A stretch of 48,527 nucleotides of DNA from an uncultured Clostridia bacterium (lineage in GTDB: Bacteria > Bacillota > Clostridia > Oscillospirales > Oscillospiraceae). The stretch is taken from assembly GCA_946411835.1 (NCBI GenBank), contig CAMKFK010000007.1, positions 1-48,527 of the forward strand, given 5' to 3'. Both the position numbers and the translations under genes were made by a program. The notes under the pieces were generated by a model. That model worked only from the letters and a program-made list of their open reading frames with translations, searched no databases and was not told where the DNA came from. Shown one piece after another: positions 33,800 to 42,119 of this stretch (positions within the stretch are counted from its first letter, which is position 1; the number at the start of each line of letters is the position of its first letter).

Positions 33800-35116
33800 T
33801 CAGTCGATCCGCCCAAAGCACCGCTTTACGATCTCGATCACCCGGTCCTGCTGCTCCGCCGTCATCTTGTTGTCGCTGGGCAGGCACAGCCCGCGCCGGA
33901 AGATATCGGCTCCCACGTCGATCCCAGAGCCTGAAATATAAGCATTTGTGCGGCCTCTCCCATTCCCCTCAACCGTCACGAATGCGTTCGTCCGATAAAT
34001 CGGCTGCATGTGCATCGGCTTCCAGATGGGACGGCCCTCGGCGTTGAACGCCGCCAGCGCGTCGAGTATCTCCTGCGGGCTGGATTTGCCGCTCTCGCTC
34101 GCGTACAGATACTCCCGCTCGCCGCGCACCATCGGCGCCATGGCGTCCTCGTCGATGATGAGGCAGCTGAGCCAGAAGTTCGGGACGGACCTCTCCGCGT
34201 CATAGGGGTTCATCTTGACCGGCAAATCCTTCAAGCCCTCCCGGTACCGCTCGTAGATCGCGCGCTTGCGCGCGATATGCTCGTCCAGATACGGGAGCTG
34301 CCCGCGCACGACGCCGGCGACGATGTTGCTCATGCGGTAGTTGTAGCCGATCTCCTCGTGCTGGTACCACGGCGCCGCCTCCCGGGACTGGGTGCTCCAC
34401 TTGCGCGCCTTGTCGGCGTCCTCCCCGCTGTCGGTCAGGAACATGCCGCCCGCCGAACCGGTGATGATCTTGTTGCCGTTGAAGCTGATCGCGTTGTACC
34501 GCCCCAGCGCGCCGGTCTCGACCCACGCGCCGTCCAGCCTGTACTTCGCGCCGAGGCTCTCCGCCGCGTCCTCGACGATCAGCGCGCCGTGCGCGTCGCA
34601 GATGCGCCTGATCTCCTCCATCTTTCCGGGCGCGCCGTAGAGGTGCGCCATGACCACCAGCTTCACGTCGGGATACAGCGCAAACGCCTTTTCCAGCGCC
34701 GCCGGGTCCATGTTCCAGGTGTCGCGCTCCGTGTCGATGAACACCGCCTCGCCGTCCTCGTAGGCGACGGGGTTGACGGTGGCGTCGAAGGTCATGTCGG
34801 AGCAGAACACCCTGCGTCCCGCCAGCGTGCCCTCGCTGGGGCGCGCCTGACCGTAGAGCGCCTCGCCCGCCAGCCTTGCGGCGAGGTGCAGCGCCGCCGT
34901 GCCGCAGGACAGGGCGACCGCGTGCCCGCATCCGATGTAAGCGGCAATCTGCGCTTCCACCTCGTTGATGTTCGCGCCGACGGTGCTCACCCAGTTGGTC
35001 CGGATCGCGTCGTCCACCCAGCGCTGCTCGTCGCCGTGCATGGTCGGGCTGGAGAGCCAGACCTTCTCTTCAAACGGTTCGATCCCCGCGAAGCGCGGGT
35101 CGGTTGTGAAGTCCAT
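33800..35116 (-). CDS. DegT/DnrJ/EryC1/StrS aminotransferase (PglE-like)
   Basis: A 438-residue sugar aminotransferase that puts an amino group on a 4-keto nucleotide sugar with PLP. Signatures are VWLSSPTMHGDEQRWV at the start, VEDAAESLGAKY (181-192) and the PLP lysine Lys216 in SFNGNKIITGSAGG. It is close to PglE/LegC-type enzymes, which fits the PglC-like transferase two genes downstream; no partner dehydratase is present in the window. It is the first gene of the polysaccharide operon. GAAGGG is about 12 nt before the ATG. The frame is open 53 codons further, without family similarity. Confidence 0.9.
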   Translation of the reverse strand: MDFTTDPRFAGIEPFEEKVWLSSPTMHGDEQRWVDDAIRTNWVSTVGANINEVEAQIAAYIGCGHAVALSCGTAALHLAARLAGEALYGQARPSEGTLAGRRVFCSDMTFDATVNPVAYEDGEAVFIDTERDTWNMDPAALEKAFALYPDVKLVVMAHLYGAPGKMEEIRRICDAHGALIVEDAAESLGAKYRLDGAWVETGALGRYNAISFNGNKIITGSAGGMFLTDSGEDADKARKWSTQSREAAPWYQHEEIGYNYRMSNIVAGVVRGQLPYLDEHIARKRAIYERYREGLKDLPVKMNPYDAERSVPNFWLSCLIIDEDAMAPMVRGEREYLYASESGKSSPQEILDALAAFNAEGRPIWKPMHMQPIYRTNAFVTVEGNGRGRTNAYISGSGIDVGADIFRRGLCLPSDNKMTAEQQDRVIEIVKRCFGRID

Positions 35117-35265
35117 ACGTTCGCATACCCTTCTTTTCTGCACAGGCAGGACGGTATCTCGCCGTCCTGCCTTCCCATCATGGCCTGACGCGGGGGAATT
35201 TGTCATACACTTTCCCCGGCGTTGTCCGCTTCGCGGCCTGCGGAGCCATGTTCTCAACCCGTTTA
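35117..35265. other. Leader region of the polysaccharide operon
   Basis: Noncoding by composition, although open in the frame of the aminotransferase. No clear riboswitch, terminator or JUMPstart-like motif was recognised. Confidence 0.4.
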
Positions 35266-35294
35266 AGATTATCACAGGACACCGGAAAAAGCAA
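35266..35294 (-). promoter_or_regulatory. Possible promoter of the polysaccharide operon
   Basis: Minus-strand TTGCTT (35289-35294) and TAATCT (35266-35271) are 17 nt apart; an overlapping GATAAT has a 15-nt spacer. Both boxes are weak. It lies between the AT-rich MITE-like element and the first gene. Confidence 0.35.
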
Positions 35295-35316
35295 TAGTGA
35301 AAGCGACAATAATTAC

Positions 35317-35495
35317 GGTAATTGAATGAGTTACGAAACTGTTAACAAATCGAGTCTAAGTAGTCTAATTTCATAATTAAAATACAAAAAATGGGAATCA
35401 AAAGCATACACCAAACTTGTAAAGGGACACATTTAGGCATGGAAAACCATTAGCTTGTCGATTTTGTTCACAAATTGTTAACTCATTCAATTACC
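35317..35495. mobile_element. AT-rich MITE-like element, 179 bp, with 17-bp inverted repeats
   Basis: Perfect terminal inverted repeats GGTAATTGAATGAGTTA (35317-35333) and its complement (35479-35495) extend inward as an imperfect match for about 20 more bases (AACAAATCGA/AACAAAATCGA). The inside is very AT-rich in contrast to the surrounding genome and holds no gene. Direct repeats of 14 out of 15 bases flank it: CGACAATAATTACGG (35304-35318) and CGACAATAATCACGG (35499-35513). These features suggest a non-autonomous insertion between the divergent mgtE and polysaccharide promoters. Confidence 0.7.
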
Positions 35496-35579
35496 CTTCG
35501 ACAATAATCACGGCGCGGGGCGCCTGCGGCGTCGTCAACGATGGGCAGTCCGCCCCTTTTCTTTTGGCGCGGCAAGAGC

Positions 35580-35608
35580 TTGACATGACGTCAAAAAACG
35601 CATAGAAT
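35580..35608 (+). promoter_or_regulatory. Promoter of mgtE
   Basis: TTGACA (35580-35585), a 17-nt spacer and TAGAAT (35603-35608). The spacer contains the 8-bp palindrome TGACGTCA. The start would be near 35615, leaving about 38 nt of leader, too short for an M-box magnesium riboswitch. Confidence 0.82.
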
Positions 35609-35652
35609 AGAATTGTTATCCGCCGCTTGAGACGGGGGAAGGAGGCGCCGTG

Positions 35653-37035
35653 ATGGTCGAATTTGAGGAGCACGAGGAAGAGCTGCTGGAATGCATCCGC
35701 GACTTGCTCGCGCGCAAGCAGTACGCCGCGCTGCGCGACCAGCTGGTGCAGATGGAGCCCGCCGACATCGCCGCGCTGTTCGCGGAGCTGAATGAGGAGC
35801 AGCTGCCGCTGCTGTTCCGCCTGCTGCCGAAGGAGCCGGCAGCGGAGGTCTTCATCGAGCTCGACCCGGACGAGCAGGAGCTGCTGATCCGGGGCTTCTC
35901 CAACACCGAGCTCAAGGAGGTGCTCGACGAGCTGTATGTGGACGACGCCGCGGACCTCGTGGAGGAGATGCCGGCAAACGTCGTCAAGCGCATCCTGCGT
36001 CACGCCGACCCGGAGACGCGCAAGAGCATCAACGAAATCCTGAAATATCCCGAGGATTCCGCCGGGTCGCTGATGACCACGGAGTTCCTGGACCTCAAGC
36101 GCACCATGACCGTGCAGGACGCTTTCAAGCGCATCCGGCGCACGGCGGCGGACATGGAGATCATCTCCGTCTGCTACGTGACGGACGAGGGACGGCAGCT
36201 GCTGGGCGTCGTCACGATCCGGGACCTCCTGCTCGCCGAGGAGGACGATATCGTCGGCGAGATCATGGACCCGAACGTCGTCGCCGTCAACACGCTGGAG
36301 GACAAGGAGGCCGTGGCGCAGGCGTTCAGCAAGTATGACTTCTTCGTCCTGCCCGTCGTGGACGCCGAGGGCCGTCTGGTCGGCATCGTCACCTTTGACG
36401 ACGCGATCGACGTCATGGAGGAGGAGGCGACGGAGGATATCGAGAAGATGGCGGCGATGCTGCCCTCCGACAAGCCCTACCTTAAAACCGGCGTGCGGGA
36501 GACGTGGAAGGCGCGCATCCCGTGGCTGCTGCTGCTGATGGTCTCCGCCACGTTCACCGGGCAGATCATCGCGGGCTTTGAAAGCGCGCTGGCGGCGCTG
36601 GCGATCCTGACGGCGTATATCCCCATGCTGATGGACACCGGCGGCAACTGCGGCGGCCAGGCGAGCGTCACCGTCATTCGCGGCATCTCGCTCGACGAGA
36701 TCGACTTTTCCGACCTGCCGCAGGTCATCTGGAAGGAGATCCGCGTCGGCGTCATCTGCGGGGCGACGCTGTCGGCGGCGAACTTCCTCAAGATCATGTT
36801 CATCGACCGGCTGGTCTTCCACAACCCGATCACCGTGTCCATCGCGCTGGTCATCTGCGTCACCATGCTGCTGACGGTCATCTGCGCAAAGGTTATCGGC
36901 TGCGTCCTGCCGATGCTGGCGAAGAAGCTGGGCTTCGACCCGGCGGTCATGTCCTCGCCGTTCATCACGACGCTGGTGGACGCCGTTTCGCTGCTGATCT
37001 ACTTCAACTTTGCCAAGCTCATGCTGGGGATATAG
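35653..37035 (+). CDS. mgtE: Magnesium transporter MgtE
   Basis: A 460-residue MgtE magnesium channel. The N-terminal helical domain (ALFAELNEEQLPLLFRLLPK, near 40-60) is followed by two CBS domains (from GSLMTTEFLDLKR to about residue 250, including IMDPNVVAVNTLEDKEAVA) that sense magnesium, and by a membrane domain with five helices containing AYIPMLMDTGGNCGGQASVT, the conserved pore segment. AAGGAGG is 7 nt before the ATG at 35653; the GTG just upstream is also in frame. The aminopeptidase gene follows after 8 nt. Confidence 0.96.
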   Translation: MVEFEEHEEELLECIRDLLARKQYAALRDQLVQMEPADIAALFAELNEEQLPLLFRLLPKEPAAEVFIELDPDEQELLIRGFSNTELKEVLDELYVDDAADLVEEMPANVVKRILRHADPETRKSINEILKYPEDSAGSLMTTEFLDLKRTMTVQDAFKRIRRTAADMEIISVCYVTDEGRQLLGVVTIRDLLLAEEDDIVGEIMDPNVVAVNTLEDKEAVAQAFSKYDFFVLPVVDAEGRLVGIVTFDDAIDVMEEEATEDIEKMAAMLPSDKPYLKTGVRETWKARIPWLLLLMVSATFTGQIIAGFESALAALAILTAYIPMLMDTGGNCGGQASVTVIRGISLDEIDFSDLPQVIWKEIRVGVICGATLSAANFLKIMFIDRLVFHNPITVSIALVICVTMLLTVICAKVIGCVLPMLAKKLGFDPAVMSSPFITTLVDAVSLLIYFNFAKLMLGI

Positions 37036-37043
37036 GAGAAACC

Positions 37044-38285
37044 ATGGAAAACACACTTGAAAACAAGCGGAAGGAATACGCAAGGCTGCTCGTCGAGATC
37101 GGGCTGGGCCTGCAAAGGGGGCAGACGCTGCTGCTCCAGTCGCCCGTGGCGTGCGCGCCCTTCGCGCGGCTGTGCGCCTCCGCCGCCTACGACGCGGGGG
37201 CGCGCGAGGTCGTGCTCTCGTGGAGCGACGATTTTCTCACCCGCGAGCGCTATCTGCGCGCGGACGGCGCCGTGTTCGACGAGGTGCCCGCGTGGCGCAA
37301 ACACTTGCTCAACGACGCCGCCGTCGCCGGAACGCCCCGCCTCGTCATCGACGCCGCCGACCCCGAGCTCCTGCGCGACGTGGACGCCGACCGCATCGTC
37401 CGCGCCCAGCGCGCCGCCGGCGACGCGCTGGAGCCCTACTACCACGCCTATATGAACAACGACGCGCCGTGGTGCATCGCCGCCGTCCCCATCCCGAGCT
37501 GGGCGAAGCGCGTCTTTCCGGACGTTTCGGAGGATGAGGCGACGGAAAAGCTGTGGGACGCCATCCTCGAAACCGTCCGCGTCACCGGGGACGGCAGGTC
37601 CGCCGAGCGCTGGCGCGCCCACCTCGCCACGCTGGAGGAGCGCAAAAACAGGCTCAACGCGCTGCGCTTCAAGAGCCTGCATTACGCCAACCGCCTCGGC
37701 ACCGACCTGACGGTCGAGCTGCCGGAGGGCCACCTCTGGTCGGCGGGCAGCGGCGCGACGCCCAAGGGACAGCCCTTCGTCGCCAACATACCCACCGAGG
37801 AGATCTTCACCGCGCCGCACCGCCTCGGCGTCAACGGCGTCGTTTACGCGGCGCTGCCGCTGGTGGACAACGGCAACGTCATCGACGGGTTCCATCTCGT
37901 CGTCCGCAACGGAAAAATTGTGGAGGCGCACGCCGAAACCGGCGAGGCGTTCCTGCGCGCCGCCTGCACGGTGGACGAGGGCGCGTCCTACTTCGGCGAG
38001 GTCGCGCTGGTGCCCTACGACTCGCCCATCTCCAACCAGGGCATTCTGTACTACAACACGCTTTTCGACGAGAACGCCCGCTGCCACCTCGCCTTCGGCG
38101 AGGCGTATCCCGAGTGTCTGGCGGGCGGCAACGCCATGAGCCGCGAGGAGCTGCGCGCGCACGGGCTCAACTGGTCGATCAACCACGTCGATTTCATGGT
38201 CGGAACCGACGATCTCTCCATCGTCGGCACGACGCGCGACGGGCGGGAGGTCCCCGTCTTTGTCGACGGCAACTTCGCGCTTTGA
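37044..38285 (+). CDS. M29 family aminopeptidase (AmpS/PepS-like)
   Basis: A 413-residue cytoplasmic metallo-aminopeptidase of peptidase family M29, which removes N-terminal residues from peptides. Family segments include FVANIPTEEIFTAPHR, with a metal-binding glutamate, DEGASYFGEVALVPYDSPIS and HLAFGEAYPECLAGG, and the C-terminal NHVDFMVGTDDLSIVG holding His and Asp ligands. It lies 8 nt after mgtE and 5 nt before the next small gene, so the three are probably co-transcribed. Confidence 0.93.
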   Translation: MENTLENKRKEYARLLVEIGLGLQRGQTLLLQSPVACAPFARLCASAAYDAGAREVVLSWSDDFLTRERYLRADGAVFDEVPAWRKHLLNDAAVAGTPRLVIDAADPELLRDVDADRIVRAQRAAGDALEPYYHAYMNNDAPWCIAAVPIPSWAKRVFPDVSEDEATEKLWDAILETVRVTGDGRSAERWRAHLATLEERKNRLNALRFKSLHYANRLGTDLTVELPEGHLWSAGSGATPKGQPFVANIPTEEIFTAPHRLGVNGVVYAALPLVDNGNVIDGFHLVVRNGKIVEAHAETGEAFLRAACTVDEGASYFGEVALVPYDSPISNQGILYYNTLFDENARCHLAFGEAYPECLAGGNAMSREELRAHGLNWSINHVDFMVGTDDLSIVGTTRDGREVPVFVDGNFAL

Positions 38286-38290
38286 CCGCC

Positions 38291-38698
38291 ATGGATTACG
38301 CGGCGGAAACGCGCTTTGTGCGCGCCTTTATTCGGAAGGAGCGGCGCGAGCGCCTGCTCTACGAGCTGACGACGCCGAAAAAGCGCTACAACGGCGTCAG
38401 CCGCTTCTGCCATCAGGCGGAGGAGCTACTTGACCCGGCGAAGCTCGTCATGACGGGCGAGGATTTGGAGCGCCGCCCGGCGTTCGAGCGCTTCGTCCGC
38501 GCGCACGGCGGGCCGTGCCGCCTGCTCTCGCCGTTCCCCTGGCTGGACGGGCGCGTCCTGCCGCTCGGCGACGCGGTGCGCGAGGCGGCGCAGTGCCCCG
38601 ACGCCGTCCTGATCCTCGGGGACGGCTTCGCCGTGGTGTTCGGGGAGCCCGTGAAGGGCGGGCGCGGGAAGTATCTGCTGTCCGACCGACCGATTTAG
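38291..38698 (+). CDS. Hypothetical protein, 135 residues
   Basis: A small protein of unknown function that starts MDYAAETRFVRAFIRKERRE and ends GKYLLSDRPI. It is rich in Arg and Glu, with no signal peptide or membrane helix, and seems to be a cytoplasmic alpha/beta protein. Third-position GC is as high as in real genes nearby, and the gene begins 5 nt after the aminopeptidase stop. The frame stays open upstream inside the aminopeptidase gene, but that part is a shadow. No clear ribosome binding site; translational coupling is likely. Confidence 0.65.
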   Translation: MDYAAETRFVRAFIRKERRERLLYELTTPKKRYNGVSRFCHQAEELLDPAKLVMTGEDLERRPAFERFVRAHGGPCRLLSPFPWLDGRVLPLGDAVREAAQCPDAVLILGDGFAVVFGEPVKGGRGKYLLSDRPI

Positions 38699-38727
38699 TC
38701 GATTGCGAAACACAGTTTCGCAATCGA
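38699..38727. repeat. 13-bp inverted repeat after the mgtE gene cluster
   Basis: TCGATTGCGAAAC (38699-38711), loop ACA, and its exact complement (38715-38727), beginning right after the TAG of the preceding gene. It may be part of the terminator but lacks a T tract. Confidence 0.75.
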
Positions 38728-38809
38728 GGACTCGCGCTCATCGCACGCGCCCCACGGGGGACGGGGCGCGTTTGGTCGGCGCGAGGGCTCGCACCGCTCG
38801 CCTCAGGGA

Positions 38810-38840
38810 GTTTTTGCCGCGGCAAAGCCGCGTCAAAAAC
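38810..38840. repeat. Hairpin related to the dispersed AAAAAAGCGGC block
   Basis: GTTTTTGCCGCGGC (38810-38823) and GCCGCGTCAAAAAC (38827-38840) pair over 13 of 14 positions around an AAA loop. It is a diverged relative of the hairpins at 8372 and 47781. The intergenic stretch 38699-38928 holds nothing else recognisable except the ribosome binding site of the next gene. Confidence 0.65.
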
Positions 38841-38928
38841 GATTTTGTAGCCCTTCGGGGCGATGGACGAAGCATTCTCCCGACCTTCGCAATCGCTGCG
38901 AGCGGCCGATTTGAAAGGAGGGCGTCCC

Positions 38929-39723
38929 ATGGCTTCAACCGCAGCGTCGGTCTGGCTCGGCGTCGGCGCGGCGTTCGGCTTCGCGCTGCCGCTGGGACTT
39001 CTGATCTGGTGGCGCGTGACGCGCCGCGCAAAGCTGACGCCGTTCTTCGTCGGCGCGGCGATGTTCATCGTGTTCGCGCTGGCGCTGGAACCGCTGGCGC
39101 ATCGGTATTTCCTGCTGGGCGACAACGCCGCCGCCCGCGCCATCGCCGCGAATCCCTATCTCTATATGCTCTACGGCGGACTCGCCGCCGGGCTGTTCGA
39201 GGAGACGGGGCGCTATGTCGCGTTCCGCTTCCTGCTGACGAAGCGGCGCTTTCCCGAGCGCGTCAACGCCGTGACTTACGGCATCGGGCACGGCGGGATC
39301 GAGGCGGCGCTGACGCTGGGTGTCACCTACGCCATGTATGCCGCGTTCGCGCTTTCCCTCGCGCGCGGCGGCGAACCGGCGGCGTCGGCAATGGCGGGCG
39401 GGAGCGCCGAAGCGCTCTCCGCGCTGAAGGCGGGGCTTTCCGCCGTCACGCCCGGCGCGGCGGCGCTGGCGATGCTGGAGCGCGCAGGCGCGATTCTCCT
39501 GCACGTCGCGCTGTCGATCTTCGTGTTTCTCGCCGCGCGGGACCGGTCGCAATGGGCCTGGTTCCCGTTCGCCGTCGCGCTCCACGCCGTCGCGGATATG
39601 CCCGCCGCACTGTACCGGCGGGGGCTGCTGCCGCTGGGCATTGTGGAAATCTGGCTGTGGGTCGTGGCGCTCTGCGCGCTGCGCTCCGCGCGCAAGCGCT
39701 ATCTGGAGGCAACGGACCCCTGA
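38929..39723 (+). CDS. YhfC family intramembrane protein (putative protease)
   Basis: A 264-residue membrane protein with about seven hydrophobic helices, similar to the YhfC family of putative intramembrane metalloproteases related to CAAX-type proteases. Candidate active-site residues are Glu91-Glu92 (LFEETGRYVAFRF), His121 and Glu125 (GIGHGGIEA) and the histidine in ALHAVADMPAALYR near residue 215. AAGGAGG 7 nt before the ATG gives a secure start; 22 further upstream codons are in frame but not family-like. Substrate unknown. Confidence 0.85.
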   Translation: MASTAASVWLGVGAAFGFALPLGLLIWWRVTRRAKLTPFFVGAAMFIVFALALEPLAHRYFLLGDNAAARAIAANPYLYMLYGGLAAGLFEETGRYVAFRFLLTKRRFPERVNAVTYGIGHGGIEAALTLGVTYAMYAAFALSLARGGEPAASAMAGGSAEALSALKAGLSAVTPGAAALAMLERAGAILLHVALSIFVFLAARDRSQWAWFPFAVALHAVADMPAALYRRGLLPLGIVEIWLWVVALCALRSARKRYLEATDP

Positions 39724-39766
39724 CGGGGCCTGTTCCCGATCAAACAACAGAAAGGCGGAACCAAAC

Positions 39767-41107
39767 ATGAAACGACTCTTTTCCTGTCTGCTGGCGCTGA
39801 CGATGGCGCTTGCACTCGCGCTGCCCGTCTCGGCGGACGCGCCGCAGCCGCTCACCGCGACGGCGGCGGCGGAAAACATCCAGAAATACGGCAACGTGAC
39901 GCTCTCCGTCACCTGCGAGGAGCTGCTGGCGGCGGGCTACGCCTACGGCGACGTGCTGACGGTCAGCTTCCTCGACAAGACCCTGGAGCTGCCGCTGTGC
40001 AGCAACTACTCCGACGTGGACTCCGGCGCGGCGGCGGTGTTCGCCCGCGCGGGGGACACGAACGTGCTGGTCGCCATCAACATGGGCGACTTTGCCGCGA
40101 CCCACGGCGTCGCGGTCAAGACCACCTACGAGGACAAGACCTTCTCGTGGCGCTATGCTGACGGCGTGACCGGTCCCGTGACCTTTACGCTGGCGCTCAA
40201 GGAGGCGGGCGGCTACTATGACGAGTACGTCATGCACCAGCTCAGCTACACCAACGAGCGCGCCGACTATCCCGCGCTGAGCGACGCGCAGTTCGCGAAC
40301 TTCCGCGCCGTGACGACAACCGGCATGGGCAAGGGCGTGCTCTACCGCACGTCGTCCCCCGTCAACCCGGCGAACAACCGCAGCGCCTGCGCCGACGCCG
40401 CGCTCAAGCAGGCGGGCGTCACCGTTGTGATGAACCTTGCCGACGACGCGGACGCCGTCCGCAGCTACGAGGGCTACGCCGACAGCTACTACGCGACCAC
40501 CGACTACATCGCGCTGAACATGGGCGTGGACTTCTCCGCCGCCGACTTCCAGGCGAAGCTGGCGGAGGGGCTGCGATACCTCGCGGCGCATCCGGGCGTT
40601 TACGCCGTCCACTGCACGGAGGGCAAGGACCGCGCGGGCTTTGTCGCCGCCCTGCTGGAATGCCTGATGGGTGCGAGCTGTGACGAGGTCGTCGCCGACT
40701 ACATGGTCACGTACTACAACTATTACGGCGTGACCCCCGACGACGCGCGTTATCAGACCATCGCGAACAGCAACATCGTCAAGAGCCTTGAGCGCGCCTT
40801 TGCGGTCGCCGACCTCAGGACCGCCGACCTCGCCGCGAGCGCCGCCGCCTACCTCAGGCGCATCGGCATGAGCGACGCGGAGCTTGCCGCGCTCCGGACG
40901 AACCTCTCCGCCGCGAGCGCGAACGCGGCGAGCGTCCCCGCGTCCGGCGGGACGGACTACGTCGTCGTCAGAGGCGACTGCCTGTGGAACCTTGCGTATC
41001 GGTTCTACGGCACGGGCCGCCTGTTCGGACGGATCGCCGAGGCGAACGGCGTCCGGCCCCCGTATGTCATCTACGTCGGGCAGACGCTGACCATCCCCGC
41101 CAGGTGA
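39767..41107 (+). CDS. Secreted tyrosine phosphatase with C-terminal LysM domain
   Basis: A 446-residue exported protein. Residues 1-24 are a signal peptide (KRLFSCLLALTMALALALPV, then SADA). The main domain is a tyrosine-phosphatase-like fold of the Y_phosphatase3 type with the CX5R signature HCTEGKDRAG (Cys283, Arg289); upstream GVLYRTSSPVNPANNRS matches the usual first motif. The last 48 residues form one LysM domain (YVVVRGDCLWNLAYRFYGTG) that binds peptidoglycan. It likely dephosphorylates protein, lipid or inositol-phosphate substrates at the cell wall. A strong terminator follows the stop codon. Confidence 0.88.
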   Translation: MKRLFSCLLALTMALALALPVSADAPQPLTATAAAENIQKYGNVTLSVTCEELLAAGYAYGDVLTVSFLDKTLELPLCSNYSDVDSGAAAVFARAGDTNVLVAINMGDFAATHGVAVKTTYEDKTFSWRYADGVTGPVTFTLALKEAGGYYDEYVMHQLSYTNERADYPALSDAQFANFRAVTTTGMGKGVLYRTSSPVNPANNRSACADAALKQAGVTVVMNLADDADAVRSYEGYADSYYATTDYIALNMGVDFSAADFQAKLAEGLRYLAAHPGVYAVHCTEGKDRAGFVAALLECLMGASCDEVVADYMVTYYNYYGVTPDDARYQTIANSNIVKSLERAFAVADLRTADLAASAAAYLRRIGMSDAELAALRTNLSAASANAASVPASGGTDYVVVRGDCLWNLAYRFYGTGRLFGRIAEANGVRPPYVIYVGQTLTIPAR

Positions 41108-41109
41108 CA

Positions 41110-41144
41110 AAACGCCCCGCCGAGCGACATTCGGCGGGGCGTTT
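41110..41144 (+). terminator. Rho-independent terminator after the phosphatase gene
   Basis: A 14-bp perfect stem AAACGCCCCGCCGA / TCGGCGGGGCGTTT with a 7-nt loop, starting 3 nt after the stop codon and flanked by A and T residues. Confidence 0.88.
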
Positions 41145-41149
41145 CGCGC

Positions 41150-41178
41150 TTGCGTCGGGGTGCGTCCTGCGGTATCAT
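41150..41178 (+). promoter_or_regulatory. Possible promoter of the PfkB kinase operon
   Basis: TATCAT (41173-41178) has a weak TTGCGT (41150-41155) 17 nt upstream. The ATG is 24 nt downstream. Confidence 0.4.
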
Positions 41179-41201
41179 GCAATACAAAAGAGGGTGATGC
41201 T

Positions 41202-42119
41202 ATGGCTTACATCGCGGTAGCCGGCGGCGTGAACATCGACGTCGGCGCGCGCAGCGCCGGGAGGCTGCGCAGGAAGGATTCCAATCCCGGCTGCGTGCGC
41301 ACGAGCCTGGGCGGCGTGGGGCGCAACATCGCGCACAACCTGTCCCTGCTGGGCGTGGAGACGGAGCTGCTCGCCGCGCTGGGCGGCGACGACTATGCCC
41401 GCGCCGTCGCCGCCTCCTGTGACGCGCTGGGCATCGGGCTGTCCCACGCGCTCCGCATCCCGGAGGCGCGCACCTCCGCCTATGTCTACGTCAGCGACGA
41501 GGACGGGGACATGGCGGTCGCCGTGTCGGACATGGCGATCTGCGAGCGTCTGACGCCCGATTTCTTCGCCCAAAGGCTGGACCTGCTCAACGGCGCGGCG
41601 CTGGTCGTGGCGGACACGAACCTGCCGGCGGCGTCGCTGACGTTCCTCGCGGAGCGTCTGCGCGTGCCGCTGTTCGTCGACCCCGTGTCGGCGGCGAAGG
41701 CGGAGAAGCTCGCGGGTCTCCTGCCGCGCCTGCATACGCTCAAGCCCAACGCCGTGGAGGCGGAGCTGCTCTCCGGCGTGCCGGTGGTGGACCGCAACAG
41801 CGCGCGCCGCGCGGCGCGGCGGCTGATCGACCTCGGTGTGAAGCGCGTGTTCCTCTCGCTGGGGAAGGAGGGCTTCCTCGCCGCCGCCGAGGACGAGACG
41901 GTCTGGCAGCCCGCGCCCGAGGCGAAGGTCGTCAGCACCACCGGCGCGGGCGACGCGCTGATGGCGGCAATCGCGTGGGCGTATCTGCGCGGCGAAAACC
42001 TGACGCGCACGGCGGCGCTGGGCGCGGCGGCCGCCGCCGTGACCGTCGAGAGCGAGGAGACGATTAGCCCCGCCCTCAGCGCCGAAGCGGTGCTCGCGCG
42101 CGCCGTCGGGGGCGTATGA
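41202..42119 (+). CDS. PfkB family carbohydrate/nucleoside kinase
   Basis: A 305-residue ribokinase-fold kinase. GGVGRNIAHNLSLLG (near 37-51) is the first PfkB signature and TTGAGDALMAAIAWAYL holds the catalytic aspartate and anion hole. The GGVxRNIAxNL form of the first motif is common in pseudouridine kinases, so that substrate is possible, but no pseudouridine glycosidase gene is beside it. GAGG precedes the ATG. The stop codon overlaps the next start in an ATGA. Confidence 0.88.
   Translation: MAYIAVAGGVNIDVGARSAGRLRRKDSNPGCVRTSLGGVGRNIAHNLSLLGVETELLAALGGDDYARAVAASCDALGIGLSHALRIPEARTSAYVYVSDEDGDMAVAVSDMAICERLTPDFFAQRLDLLNGAALVVADTNLPAASLTFLAERLRVPLFVDPVSAAKAEKLAGLLPRLHTLKPNAVEAELLSGVPVVDRNSARRAARRLIDLGVKRVFLSLGKEGFLAAAEDETVWQPAPEAKVVSTTGAGDALMAAIAWAYLRGENLTRTAALGAAAAAVTVESEETISPALSAEAVLARAVGGV

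Noticed and set aside
31405-34047. Plus-strand open frame of 880 codons across the phosphoglycosyl transferase and FemAB/GNAT genes
   Set aside because: It crosses two real minus-strand genes and their gap, has no ribosome binding site and encodes no recognisable domain.
35609-35652. M-box magnesium riboswitch before mgtE
   Set aside because: Only about 40 nt lie between the predicted start and the ATG, too short for this RNA.
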